Assembly (NCBI GenBank): GCA_001630475.1
Contig: KV419400.1
Span: 372,940 to 436,939 of the forward strand
DNA length: 64,000 nucleotides
Direction of reading: 5' to 3'
Origin: Sistotremastrum niveocremeum HHB9708
Taxonomy: Eukaryota > Basidiomycota > Agaricomycetes > Sistotremastrales > Sistotremastraceae
Position 1 is the first letter of the stretch. Each line of letters begins with the position of its first letter. Below are positions 23,078 through 34,138 of this stretch, piece by piece. The position numbers and the translations under genes are program-made. The notes under the pieces are model-generated. The model made no database searches and had not been told where the DNA came from. It was given only the letters and a program-made list of their open reading frames with translations.

Positions 23078-25060
23078 ATGTCTACTCGAGTCGGTCAGTT
23101 CAAATATTCTTCACCGGTGTATTCATCTCACTATCTGATTAGAAAAGGGCGGCAATAAATTCAAACCTGTCGCTCGTATCCGACGCAAAGTAGATGGAGG
23201 CGATTTGGACTCCAGGGCGCAATCTGTAGGCTCGACGAGTGTCGCTCGAGCGTCGGAAACTCCTGCTCCTGTCCCTGAAATCCAACCTCTTGCTGAATCT
23301 CAACAGACCAATGCAAATATCCCGTCGTTGCCTCAGACATCTAGTCTTGATCCTCCCAAGAAGCCTCATGGCGTTCAAATCGTTATTGGTGCTCGTCCAG
23401 CGCCGTCTCCCTCACCAGCTGCAGCTCCCAGACCAGTCCAATCTTCAACGACATCTCAGAACGTAGCCCCGGCCCCAACTGCTTCAGCTCAACCGATATC
23501 CACGTCCTCTGCGACACCACTCCTCCCGCCAGGCTCACGCGCCACGCCCAGTGACCGACCCAGAAGTACCGATGAAGTTTCACCCGCGGTCGTGCCCACG
23601 CCCCAGAGGCAATCCAATAATGACGAGTCAGAAGATCTCACTACGAGTCCCTCCCAGCGGATGACTACTCCTCCACCTCTCTTACCTCTTCCAGAAGGTG
23701 CCGATAATACGGATGGTCAGGATGCTGAGGAAGGAACAAAGTCATCGAAGAAGCAGAAAGCTCGTAAGAAGAAAACTTCAAAGGGGGAGCCATCTACGTC
23801 GAAGACGCGGAAGAAGCGCAAGTCTGCACAGGCTGAAGGGGCTAGTGAAACTACAGATGAACCTCCTAAGAAAAAGTCTAAACGACAAGGATCTAGGAAA
23901 CCTTCACGTTCACGATCCAGAAGTCGCGGACGTGCTGAAGGCGACAAATCCTCGGTTGACAACTCCTCTGATCGCGAAACATCTGGTCCACGAGGACGTC
24001 GAGACCGGAGGAAGAAAGAGTCGCTGGATACCAACCTGGAACCTGGAGAGCCCGTGGACCCTACGATAGTGACCATGAAAGATCTATGCAAAGATCTTGC
24101 AGTCGGCAGAGTGAGCAGTCGACACATCGAAGTTCAACATGCCCATCTGGAGGCCAAGAAAGCTGAACGTGAACGACGGCATCGAATTGATGTGACCCGC
24201 GAAGCCAAAGACAAACGCGGGGAGGATCCGGACGACCCTAACGGAGGCCCTTCTCACCCCGTTCTACCTGATCTCACCGAAGCGTCTGGCGACGGGGGAG
24301 AATTTGATTATGGGCAGACCCTGCGAAGCAACCATTTCGCCCCTGAGATGCGGCTTGACGCAACAGGGGAGATGGTACTGAATGAAGAGAGTCTTCAGAT
24401 CGATCGAGCGGCGGATCCAGATATTGCAGCGGAGGAAGAGGGCATGGTTCACGTTGAAGAGACTGATCAAAGTCGCTTTGTCAACTCTGCTACGCATAGT
24501 CGGAAAACAAAAGGCGGAAGGTGGAGTAAAGAAGAGACTGAGCTGTTTTACGATGTAAGGCAGTCTATCATATGCTTCGTGCTTGGAATTGACCGGCTGC
24601 TTTAGGTCCTCCGCCAATTTAACACAGATTTCACGATGATGAGCTTGACTCTTCCTGGTCGCTCTGCGAGGGAGTGCCGGAACAAGTTCAATAGTGAAGA
24701 CAGGAAAAACAAGGGCCGTGTTGATTGGGCACTGGCAAACCCATTGCCTATTGGCGAGTAGTTTCTCGAAGCAGACGCCTTTGTATGCTGACGCGAAAAT
24801 TAGATATGAATCTGTTGTCTCAAATGACAGGCAAAGATTTCTCAGGACCAACACCTACCATTCAGGTAGCACCCCCGCCCCAACTAGAGGATGACTCCCC
24901 TGTTGTGAGGAAACAGAGCCAGACGCCCGCCCTTGAAAATGGGGAGTCAAATGAAGCCTCAGAAGAACGATTGCCCGGGTCCGGTTCTGCTGAACATATT
25001 TCTAACGAGGAAGAAATCATCGGAACGGTGGATGACGTGACTTGGGACGACGACGATTAA
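23078..25060 (+). CDS. BDP1: TFIIIB subunit BDP1 (B'')
   Basis: Third component of TFIIIB, which recruits RNA polymerase III to tRNA and 5S genes. The protein begins MSTRVGQFKYSSP, followed after a very short intron by a conserved basic stretch KFKPVARIRRK. A long Ser/Pro/Lys-rich region follows. The conserved core begins at TMKDLCKDLAVGRVSSRHIE and includes NHFAPEMRLDATGEMVLNEE. The SANT domain reads RWSKEETELFYDVLRQFNTD, MMSLTLPGRSARECRNKF, DRKNKGRVDWAL. The acidic tail ends DDVTWDDDD. The intron at 24754-24803 has a GC donor (GCGAGT). The first intron (about 31 nt) is unusually short, so the exact 5' structure is uncertain. Confidence 0.87.
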
Positions 25061-25285
25061 ATAGATTCTGGTCCCTACCTTGTAACTTAAGTGCTATCCT
25101 TATACCTTGCTTGATCTGTCGAGTTTTCTCCATTTTTGTGGCAGTATTTGCGCACGTGACCGCGATTTCGAGATTTATTCGCGGCCGTTTTCCGGGACAT
25201 CGCTTTCCTCTGCCCACCGTAAATCTCGATTGCATCCTGCATCCAACCTCTCAGTTCCTCAAGAAAAGCAACATTATTCGAGAAA

Positions 25286-27303
25286 ATGCCACGCGCTGCC
25301 CGACAAGCTGACTCTGACAGCATGCCTCCTCCATCGAGAGCTGCAAGCGAAGTGCCTCAGGCAACGCCTCAAGTCGACGATGACGCGAACGAAGTGGGTC
25401 ACAGCCCATATCAGACAACTGAATTTCAACTGACTTGCTCTTAGGTAGCTCCTTTCGATCCAGTTGACGATCTCCAACAGCATGTGAGTGACAGCATTCT
25501 GTCTAACCAGATCTATGTTGTTTTTCGTCCCCACTGACTGATTATATAGGGTATCAACGTGCAGGACATTGTCAAGCTGAAGGTAGGGATCGCACTGAAC
25601 CAATTCTCTTTTTGAAGCATTAACTCCTCGTCACTCAGGGCGCGTCGATATTCACCATTTCTGGTGTCAATATGACGTCAAGGCGGCAGCTGTTGAAAAT
25701 CAAAGTGAGATCTCAACCGGTCAACTTTCGCCACCCACTAATGAAGTGGAACTAGGGCTTTTCGGAGGCAAAGGTTGAAAAAATTAAGGTATTTATGAGA
25801 TCGGTTATGTCCTTTTCATTTCTAATCTGAGGGAATGTAGGAAGCTGTCCAGAAGATGATTGTAAAACTTCGAGGTGTTGGATGCGCAGCAGTTCTGTTT
25901 TCTCATGCCAGTCTCAGGGCTCCCAATTCGCGACTGGTCTTCAAGTTTCTGACAAACGAAAGCACGTCATCACCATCAGCACTGGCAGCAAAACGGTCGA
26001 CGGCATCCTCGGAGGCGAGTTTGAGTCTTCGTTTGTCTGAGTGAGACAGTAACATGGTTCGCTTAGGGGGAATACAGTCGCAGTCCATCAGTGAAGGTAT
26101 GTTTGCATTGTACTATTTTGAGCCAAGGTTGATCAGTTTTCAGTTTATGGGGAATTCCGAACGGGAAAGACGCAACTTGCCCATACTATGTGCGTTATCA
26201 CCCAGCTGCCCTTCGACATGGGAGGCGCAGAAGGCAAGGTACGTATATGCGCTTTAAAGAATACTCTCGACTTTTACGGCATGGTAGGTCGCATACATCG
26301 ACACCGAGGGTGACCGTCTTTACATCCTGATTGTTTGAAACCTATTAACAGGATTGACAGGAACTTTTCGACCCGATAGAATACGTTCCATTGCTGAACG
26401 ATTCGGGGTTAACGGCGACACAGCTCTCGAGAACATCCTATACGGTATGATGGTTCGAAGTACTTTTGTTTCCTAATCTATAGATCGTAACAGCTCGAGC
26501 ATATAATAGCGAACACCAAGTGCGCAAGCCAGACTAGATGATGAAAAGCTCTTGCTCACCTCTTACAGTTCGAGCTTATTAATTCGTGCACAGACCGTTT
26601 CGCCGAAGAAAAGGTGTTCAGACTACTGGTATGTGCTATTGACGTAATGAACGGATTGATTGCCCAGCCTCGTAGATCGTCGACAGTATAATGGCCCTTT
26701 TCAGGACGGACTACTCTGGTCGTGGAGAACTAAGTGAGAGGCAACAAAAAGTAAGTGCAAACCGCGCTCAGTTGTGATCCTTGTTGACCGTTCCGTCCTT
26801 GAGAAGCTTGCACAAGTACGTCGAGCTCAATCGTCTTACCCGCTGATTTTCAAAAACAGTAGATGCTTTCCAAATTGGCAAAACTCGCGGAAGAATTCAA
26901 TGTCGATGGATTTGCTCTTGCCCTAAACAAATCTCTAAACTGAAACGGCTCTCTAGATCGCTGTGCTGCTGACCAATCAAGTACAATGTTCGCATGTTCT
27001 TTTGTGTTATCTCAAGGACTCTCACAAAGCGTCTCCTCTCCTAGCTGATCCTGGGGCAACAATGACTTTCGTGGCCGGCGGAGCTCTGAAACCTATCGGT
27101 GGTCATATCTTGTCTCACGCTTCTGCGACACGAATGTTTCTGCGCAAAGGCACCTGTGGTTGCCGAGTTGATCTTTTATCGCTGCTGACTGTCTATTGAT
27201 AGGTCGTGCGGAAGAACGCGTTGCTAAACTTGTCGACAGTCCTGATAGACCGGAAAGTGAAGCTGCCTACAAACTGGACGAAGGCGGTTGGGCTGATGTG
27301 TGA
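25286..27303 (+). CDS. DMC1: Meiotic RecA-family recombinase DMC1
   Basis: Forms filaments on resected meiotic breaks and drives strand exchange between homologues. About 19 tiny exons join to a standard-length protein. The N-terminal helix-hairpin-helix region includes [20 protein letters not shown] and [19 protein letters not shown]. The ATPase core has Walker [30 protein letters not shown] and Walker [12 protein letters not shown]. The DNA-binding loops lie in [19 protein letters not shown] and [20 protein letters not shown]. The C-terminus is [29 protein letters not shown] and [14 protein letters not shown] favour DMC1 over RAD51. Two introns (26015-26066 and 27150-27202) use GC donors, and exon 26807-26815 is only 9 nt. 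No inactivating change was seen. Confidence 0.93.
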
Positions 27304-27704
27304 GTACAATCAATGAGTTTTTCTCTCTCCGTTTCGTTCGAATCAAACGCTACTTGACCTGAAACAACGTCTCGGTAACCTGACCGAAAATGTTCTATAT
27401 CTGATGTATTTATATCTCGAACTTTGCTCAATCGATATTTTCCACGATCCCCTCTTCCACGGGAACCCGTCCCCGTCTGTTCACAATCGAGCATCTTTAC
27501 ACAGGGGTCATTCAATCGTCATACGCTTTTGAGAGAGCATTTGTAGCTACAATGGGGAGGGGCGAAGCTTGAACATTTCATCCAACGGCACGTAGAAGCA
27601 GCATTCGCTGCCTCATGACTGTGGTGACGCTTCGATGTTAAATTCGACTTCGTTAAATACACACATACACAACTAAGCCTCCCAGGTCCTACATCTCATC
27701 CAGC
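27304..27704. other. Intergenic, nothing recognised
   Basis: 3' flank of DMC1 and promoter region of the dioxygenase gene. No conserved frame. Confidence 0.5.
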
Positions 27705-29185
27705 ATGAACGTTGATCCCGCCAAGTCCAATTTGAAAGCGCCATTGATATACGGCGGGTCGCTCGACGGGTTTGACAGTTTCGAAGTCACTCCTCTGATA
27801 GGGCGAGAATATATCAATGTTCAGCTCTCTGATTTGCTTTATTCGGAGGATGCAGAGAAATTGGTCCGAGATCTTGCGATCATCAGTATGCAAACAGTGC
27901 CGCAATAAGACCCGTCTCCTGATGCCCAGAGAGTCAGCCAAAGAGGCGTCGTATTTTTCCGAAATCAAGTGAGCAAGCAAGGACCAGGCTGAGCCGGTAT
28001 TGACTTCCATGTAGAATATCGATATCGAGGATCAAAAACGGCTAACTCAACAATTGGGACTCCTCGGCGGGAAGCCTGCGACTTCTGGACTTCATGTACA
28101 TCCTTTGCATGAGTCGCCTGAGAACGAGCCGATGGACACCGAAGGCAATACTGACGAAGAAGGTTTGTCGGGAAGAAGACACCCACTGCCACCAGCTTTG
28201 ACGGCCATTTCCAGTGTTCGTCGTATCGTCCCAAGCCCAAGATAGATTGTACAAGGGGATAGCCCATAGAAAAGTGAAGGTCGACTCCTCGGCACAGTGG
28301 CATTCAGAGTAACGATTTGACACAGACATAAAAGATTGTTTGCTGATAGTAAAATAGCAATACGATGGAGGTGTGCCCGTCGGACTACTCATTCTTGAAG
28401 ATGAAAGTAACTCCGGAAAGTGGGGGTGATACAGTATGTGGTTTTGCTGGGCCTGGAAAATCGATATCGGAATGATCATCTTTCCTCGCAGCTCTGGACC
28501 TCCGCATACGCTGTATACGATCGAATCTCAGATCCATTCCGGAGTTTTCTTGATGGCTTGACGGCAACCTACGCCCAACCCATTTTCAGCACCTCGGCCG
28601 CTCGAGTAGGTATCAAGATCCACGAGCCCCGAGGATCGCCTTTGAATGTCGGAGATGACTTCTCTGTCGTTCATCCAGTTGTCCGAACGAACCCTGTTAC
28701 TGGGTGGCGGGGAATATTTGCCGTTGGTCTCCACTGTCAAAAAATAAACGATGTATCTGCATATGAGGACAAATTGATCAGAGACTATTTCCTTCATTTG
28801 ATCACTCACAATCACGATTTGCAGGCAAGAATCAAGTGGGGGCCGAACGATGTGGCGATCTGGGATAAGTGAGTCTTGATTTCCGCTGCAGGGCTCTGAG
28901 CTGAATAGGAGGGTTATGAAGTCGGGCAACATACCATACGGCCACGTAGGTCCATCGTTTTGTATACGTTATCCGGGATAACAACCTGTGGCATAGCCCT
29001 GATGTGTTCGGCGCCACAAGGATTGCAGTTCGGACGAATTCCATAGGAGAAAAGCCGTATTTCGACCCCAAGGTACGCTGTTGCACGTTGTGCAAGTCCA
29101 ACCCGATGCTCACTACGGAATATAGTCGCAGAGCCAAGCTGATAGCTTGAAGAGTGTGGGGAACGGTGTGAATGGGAGACACTAA
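27705..29185 (+). CDS. TauD/TfdA-family Fe(II)/2-oxoglutarate dioxygenase (sulfonate-dioxygenase type)
   Basis: Likely oxidises a small sulfonate or a related acid with 2-oxoglutarate as co-substrate, as yeast Jlp1 does. Exons give the family blocks in order: GREYINVQLSDLL, RGVVFFRNQNIDIEDQKRL, KPATSGLHVHPLHESPENE, the metal-binding AQWHSDNTMEVCPSDYSFLK (HxD), VTPESGGDTLWTSAYAVYDR, VVHPVVRTNPVTGW, ARIKWGPNDVAIWD and SIGEKPYFDPK. The gene model breaks between VAIWD (about 28863) and the last block. A stretch reading RDNNLWHSPDVFGATRI fits the expected second-His region, but no visible GT..AG choice joins it in frame. Skipping it by a 126-nt intron restores the frame yet loses that His. Either a sequencing slip or a real defect is possible. 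Confidence 0.75.
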
Positions 29186-29337
29186 AGAACAGCGCAGCGG
29201 AAGAGAACACGCCTAGCAGCAGATTGTACGAGTATGATTCTGTATAACAGAGAACGATGCAAAGATGGAAATGAATATAATTTAAGTAAACAGTGCTACA
29301 GGAGGTACATACAAGTTCAGTTCGGTCCCATACAAAA

Positions 29338-30760
29338 TCAATCGGTATCGATGACCATGCCGGCTCTTCCGCGGCGCATTTGTTCAGCGAGACCACCTTC
29401 GAGGCCGCCAAAGACGCGCTTCTGCTCATTGCTGAGGAATGTGCCCATACCACGAGATCTCGCTCGTGCTTTTTCCTGTGCTTCGAGCTCTGCCTTTTCT
29501 TGTTCGAGGAGCTTAGCAAGTCGGATCTTGCGATCATCACTGAGGACGGCTGCGTTCTCTGACATCGCTGCAAGCTTCGCAGCTCGCTCCTCGTCCCGAT
29601 TTGGTGGGAAGTTGCGTGATGAAGGAGGGGCTGATGATACGGGAGAGCGAGGGCGAGGTCGATCGCTATTTCTTCGAGAAAGAGGCTCCTCTCGATGAGG
29701 GTATCTGTCCGGAGAGTTTCCACGACGGTAGGGTACCGGTTCCCGTCGCGAACTTGAACCAAGAGAGGAATCGTGCTGTCTGCTGCGGTCTTCGTGAAAT
29801 CTGGCTCGCTCGTCGCGTGAGCTCTCTTGCTCAGGGATTCGGGAGGTCTCCGGACTTGTTCCGCTAGAAGGCGACAAATATCGCCTCTTATCGTCCCGCC
29901 TGTCACGTCTGGGTGACCGACTTCTGCTTCGTTCCCTCGAACGTCGACGATAGTCCCTTCTCGGCGGACTAGTGGGATAATCAGAGGGACGGTCCCTCCT
30001 AGGTGGAGAGTCGTATCGAGATCGTCTGCGGGGAGATGGCGACCGAGACCGAGAGCGTGATGGCGATCTGGAGTATTCGCGGGAATGCCTTGAATGTTTC
30101 TCTCTCTTCTTCTTCTCTTTTTTCTCCTTCTTCTTGTCCTTCTTATCAGGGATACCATAGCGCTCCTTAAGCTGTTTAAACCGCAAAGGATTGTTCTTCA
30201 TCGCTTCCAAAGCCGCCTGTTCCTGTTGCTTGATAGCCAGGAGGGGATCCTCTCTGATCTTCGCTGCCGTGTCTCGAGCCGTATTTGCGTTCTGGATGGC
30301 AATGAAGTTCTTGTGTGCAGCTCCGAGCTAAGATGAGGTGAATTCAAGCGACGAGGCTTCACGATACGGAATACTCACATTCTTATTCTCATCTCCGATC
30401 AGTACTCTATCGACCCGCTTTTTGCCTAGCAAGTAGTCCTCCATGTCATTTGCACTGGCACCGCCTCCTGTCGCAGGCGTGGCATACATCCATTCCAACT
30501 TCTCTGTTCTCTTCTTTCCCGTCTGTTCCTCCTGCAACCGTTGAAGTTCTTGAAGTTGTCGTTCTTCTTCTTTTTCTTTGCGAAGCTGATCAAGTTTCTT
30601 CTTTTCTTCGAGCTGAATAGGAAGGAAATTAAGGATACGGATTCTCCTCGAACTGAACTATGGCACTTACTGCTTTCTTCTCCTCGAGCCAGACCCTCTC
30701 CTGATTCTTGAGCAGGAGAGGATGCCAGGACTTCTTCATGTTGAGATCGCCGCCACCCAT
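29338..30760 (-). CDS. CWC25: Pre-mRNA splicing factor CWC25
   Basis: Joins the activated spliceosome and promotes the first transesterification step. The N-terminus [20 protein letters not shown] continues as [10 protein letters not shown]. It is followed by a Glu/Lys helix and LEWMYATP, then [16 protein letters not shown], all conserved in Cwc25/CWC25-like proteins. The middle has [18 protein letters not shown]. It continues into a long RS/SR-rich region ([20 protein letters not shown] and more). The C-terminus ([33 protein letters not shown]) is conserved in basidiomycete homologues. Four exons; the ATG at 30760 is the first in the conserved block. It is convergent with the dioxygenase gene. 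Confidence 0.9.
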
Positions 30761-31015
30761 GATTATCGATGAAGTAGGGGTGAAGAGATATGGTGTGTGT
30801 GTTGGTGAACTTCAAACTTCAAGGCTTGGTTCAAAGGAGGCGACACTCAGTCCAGGAGGATGAGTCGCTGTTGGGGTTTGTTTGTCTCAGGTGTCAGGTT
30901 CCGAACTCGGCTTGATGCCGCCGCGCGAAGATCACCGAAGCGTGAAGCCGATAACTTGCTTTCACGCAGAAATGACATCTTTGTCAGCTATAGCAGACTT
31001 GAACACACGTCCACC

Positions 31016-32718
31016 ATGTCGAGCAGAGAACCACCGTTCATCAATGCTCCCAACCCCGACGTCGAAACTTACTATCCTCTGAATGAACCGGAAATTGGCA
31101 CACTCTATCCTTCGGCGAGCTTGTTCAAATGCGATCTACGAAAAGGCTGACTGAAGCCTTTCTCACAGAGTGTGTATCATCAGAATAAGACAGAACCTAA
31201 GCTCTTCCAGCCGCTCACTATCCGAGGTGTCACCTTCAAGAACAGAATATGGGTGGTCAGTTTTGAGGACATTTTATCCATGCCACGCTCTCACGGAAGG
31301 CCATTTCTATAGCCCCCCATGTGCCAATATTCTTCCGTAAATGGACATGCAACGGATTGGCATCTCGTGAACCTTGGGGTATCACAGTCTTCTTCTCGGA
31401 GCGAGTCGAGGCTGATAAAAGACGTTTTGATTGCAGGCCTATGCTGCCCGAGGAGTTGCTTCGATCACAATGGAAGCAACGAGTGTTGTTCCTGAGGGAC
31501 GAATCTCTCCAGAAGATGCTGTAGGGAACTCATCGTCTATTTGATCCTACATATATTGATTGATCTCAGGGGTTGTGGACCGACTCACAAATAGAACCTT
31601 TGAAACGCGTCGTTAACTTCTGCCATGGCCAAGGGACAAAAATCGGGATTCAGTTGGCTCATGCGGGGCGTAAAGCTTCGACCTTGGCACCCTGGGTGCG
31701 CGATCCCGTGCGTACTGTGCTTTCAGGTCGTACTGTCGCTCTTGAGGATGAAAATGGGTGGCCAGATAATGGTCGGGATTTTGTTTCTTTGTTTCTGTAC
31801 ATTGTGCTGATGTCGGTTCCAAAAGTATTCGCACCGAGTGCCATAGCTTTCGCCCCGGGTTATGCTCAACCACGTGAGATGACGATCGAACAGATCAAGG
31901 AAGTCCAGAATGCCTTCGTGGAAGCCGCTTTGCGAAGCGAGAAAGCAGGATGTAGGTTGCTGTTATACGTCTTCATAATGCAACCGGTCTGATTTTTTTT
32001 TTTCAAAGTCGACTTCATCGAAGTTCGTTCCAATAAGTCATTTGTTCGAGAGGCCTACTTAATTCTTACCAGCTACACGCGGCACACGGCTATTTGATTC
32101 ACGAATTTTACTCCCCGCTTTCCAACCACAGAACGGACGAGTATGGCGGGTCACTCAACAATAGGTTCCGATTCCTTCTAGAGATTGTCGAGAAGGTCAA
32201 GGCAGTCTGGCCTGAGAAACCGCTATTTGTTCGTATAAGTGCAGCCGATTTCGCAGAAGGCCCCGAGCAAGAAAACGGGGAATGGAAGCAGTGGGGGATA
32301 GAACAGAGCATATTGCTGTGCAAACAATTGAAGGCTCGTGGGGTTGATCTCATCGATTGTAGTGCCGGAGGAAACTGGGCCAAGCAGAAATTTGCTCTTG
32401 AGCCTGGATACCAGGTAAAATTACTTCCTTTGATACACCCGTTATTTTATTCAGCGTTACCCGCAGGTCCCATTCGCAGCCGCTCTCAAGAAAGCCATCC
32501 CCGACTTGGTCATAGGAACTGTGGGATTGATCACTTCTCCGATATTGGCTGAGGGGTATCTTCAGGATGGCAAAGCGGACGTTGTTTATCTGGCACGAGA
32601 ACTCATGCGTCGGGCAGACTGGCCCCTTGTCGCTGCCAAAGAATTGGGCGTCGCTGTGAAGCCGGCTAATCAGCTTGAAAGGGCTTGGATGGACTTGATC
32701 ACCCCACGCAAAGAATAA
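31016..32718 (+). CDS. Old Yellow Enzyme-family NAD(P)H:flavin oxidoreductase
   Basis: FMN-dependent TIM-barrel enzyme that reduces activated C=C bonds of enones, NADPH dehydrogenase/YqjM-like class. Exons give LFQPLTIRGVTFKNRIWVSP, MCQYSSVNGHATDWHLVNLG, ITMEATSVVPEGRISPEDAG, IGIQLAHAGRKAS (flavin contact), FDFIEVHAAHGYLIHEFYSP, RTDEYGGSLNNRFRFLLEI, FVRISAADF and the phosphate-binding end VIGTVGLITSPILAEGYLQD with ADVVYLARELMRRADWP. Cys in the MCQYSS motif is the redox-tuning residue of the YqjM class. The start at 31016 (CCACCATGTC) gives MSSREPPF. About eight exons, intact by inspection. Physiological substrate unknown. Confidence 0.88.
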
Positions 32719-32778
32719 TCCACCATTTAGAATACAATAGAATATAGACAGGCTCCGGCTTGAACTGGAATGATGTTA

Positions 32779-33889
32779 TCACTGCAAAGGGTCCACACTT
32801 TTCAAAAGGTTTTTCATGAGTCGCTGCGCTTGGCCTTCGTAACCACTCTGTATGACGATGTTATTCGACGACCGGGCGAAAACAACCATTTCACTTACTC
32901 CAAACAAAACAGTGTGATTAAGGTAATGAAATACCTCGTACAACTCCGTGCGAAGTTGATACTGTTCCTCGGGTTGCGACTTCGGGAAGTGTTCATGATA
33001 TGTTTCATAGAAGGTGTTTGGGAAACCTCCAAACATGCGAGTAATTGCAAGACTATGAAAATTGAATCAATTTAAACCTATGGAGCCGCATGATGGCACT
33101 CACTCTGCTTCATTGTGTCCATAAAATGACGCTGGATCGAAAATCACAGGTTCGTCTGTACCGGTGTCGACGCCTACATTGCCGCTCTATTTTGACAATT
33201 AGAGTTCCTCATTCCTTGTTAAATTCGCTCTCACCCATAGGTCCCCATGCAAAAGAGAAGGCTGAATCTCCAAAGGGTTCAACAAGGCTGGTATCACTCT
33301 TGTCAAAAAGTCCAATGAGCATTACACATCATTGAGCCCAGGTGACAACCCAGCACCTTTCCCTGAGTTTTTCGCCCAGATCCAAGGTTTCTGAATAGCG
33401 GGAAGCAGATTTATCCCGAAGATGATCTAGAAGTTCTTTGATCATGCTCGAGTAGCATTCCTCCCATGTGTCGAACCATCCGTGGTTCAATCTGGTAGCG
33501 CCACAATAGCTGGGGCATCCAAATCCAAATTTGCGCGTTTCGCTGGTACCCTTATGGAGTTCTTCAGCCATTCGTTTCGCGAGGGTGTTGGCAGCAGTGT
33601 CGGACAAGCCATGACCAAGTCTTAAATATTCGGAAATGAAATAAGTCTCTCCAGACTCCTCGTCGTCACCGCATGCAAATAGCTTCGGGCAAAGGCCCGG
33701 CGCGGCATCGTACATGAGTCTCAGGGATTCCGCTTCTCCCGTGAATTGTTCTGATGCTGCCGTCGTCTTCTTGCAAAAGTAGACTGCACCAGATGACGAG
33801 GTTATAGTATTTCCATACTTGGGGCTGGTGAAATCCGAATCGGGCTCCATCTCCCGTAGTTTTCGCAAGAATATAGGCGCTATAGTCAT
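32779..33889 (-). CDS. Fructosamine/ketosamine-3-kinase
   Basis: Phosphorylates sugar adducts on glycated proteins so that they decompose, a protein-repair role (FN3K / ketosamine-3-kinase family). Five exons. The N-lobe has SPKYGNTITSSSGAVYFCKK and FTGEAESLRLMYDA. The hinge region reads GETYFISEYLRLGHGLS. The catalytic loop is LEIQPSLLHGDLWSGNVGVD with the HGDLWxGN signature, and the metal motif is EPVIFDPASFYGHNEAELAI. GCPSYCGATRLNHGWFDTWE matches the family's conserved N-x-W...W region. The last short exon supplies YEGQAQRLMKNLLK. Complete by inspection. It is convergent with the Old Yellow Enzyme gene, 60 bp between stops. Confidence 0.87.
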
Positions 33890-34138
33890 TTTGATTGTAA
33901 CAGAGCCGTTTACAATGTTATCGAAGAGGGAGAGTTGGTGGCGCAGCCACCGCCATCGCCGGAGGCATAAATGACGGAACGTGTCGGGGTTCGGAGCAGC
34001 GCGTCATAGCAGGTTCCCATAAGATTCGAGATCGACGTGAAATTTGAGAAAAGCGTAAGAAATCCAATAGCAAAAGAGCACAACGAACGATAATGATACA
34101 TGGTAAAAATGTCAGGACTGCGGTCAAAAGGCCAAGGG

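Noticed and set aside
28914-30158. 414-codon minus-strand open frame
   Set aside because: Out-of-frame shadow of the RS-rich region of CWC25 running into the dioxygenase 3' end.
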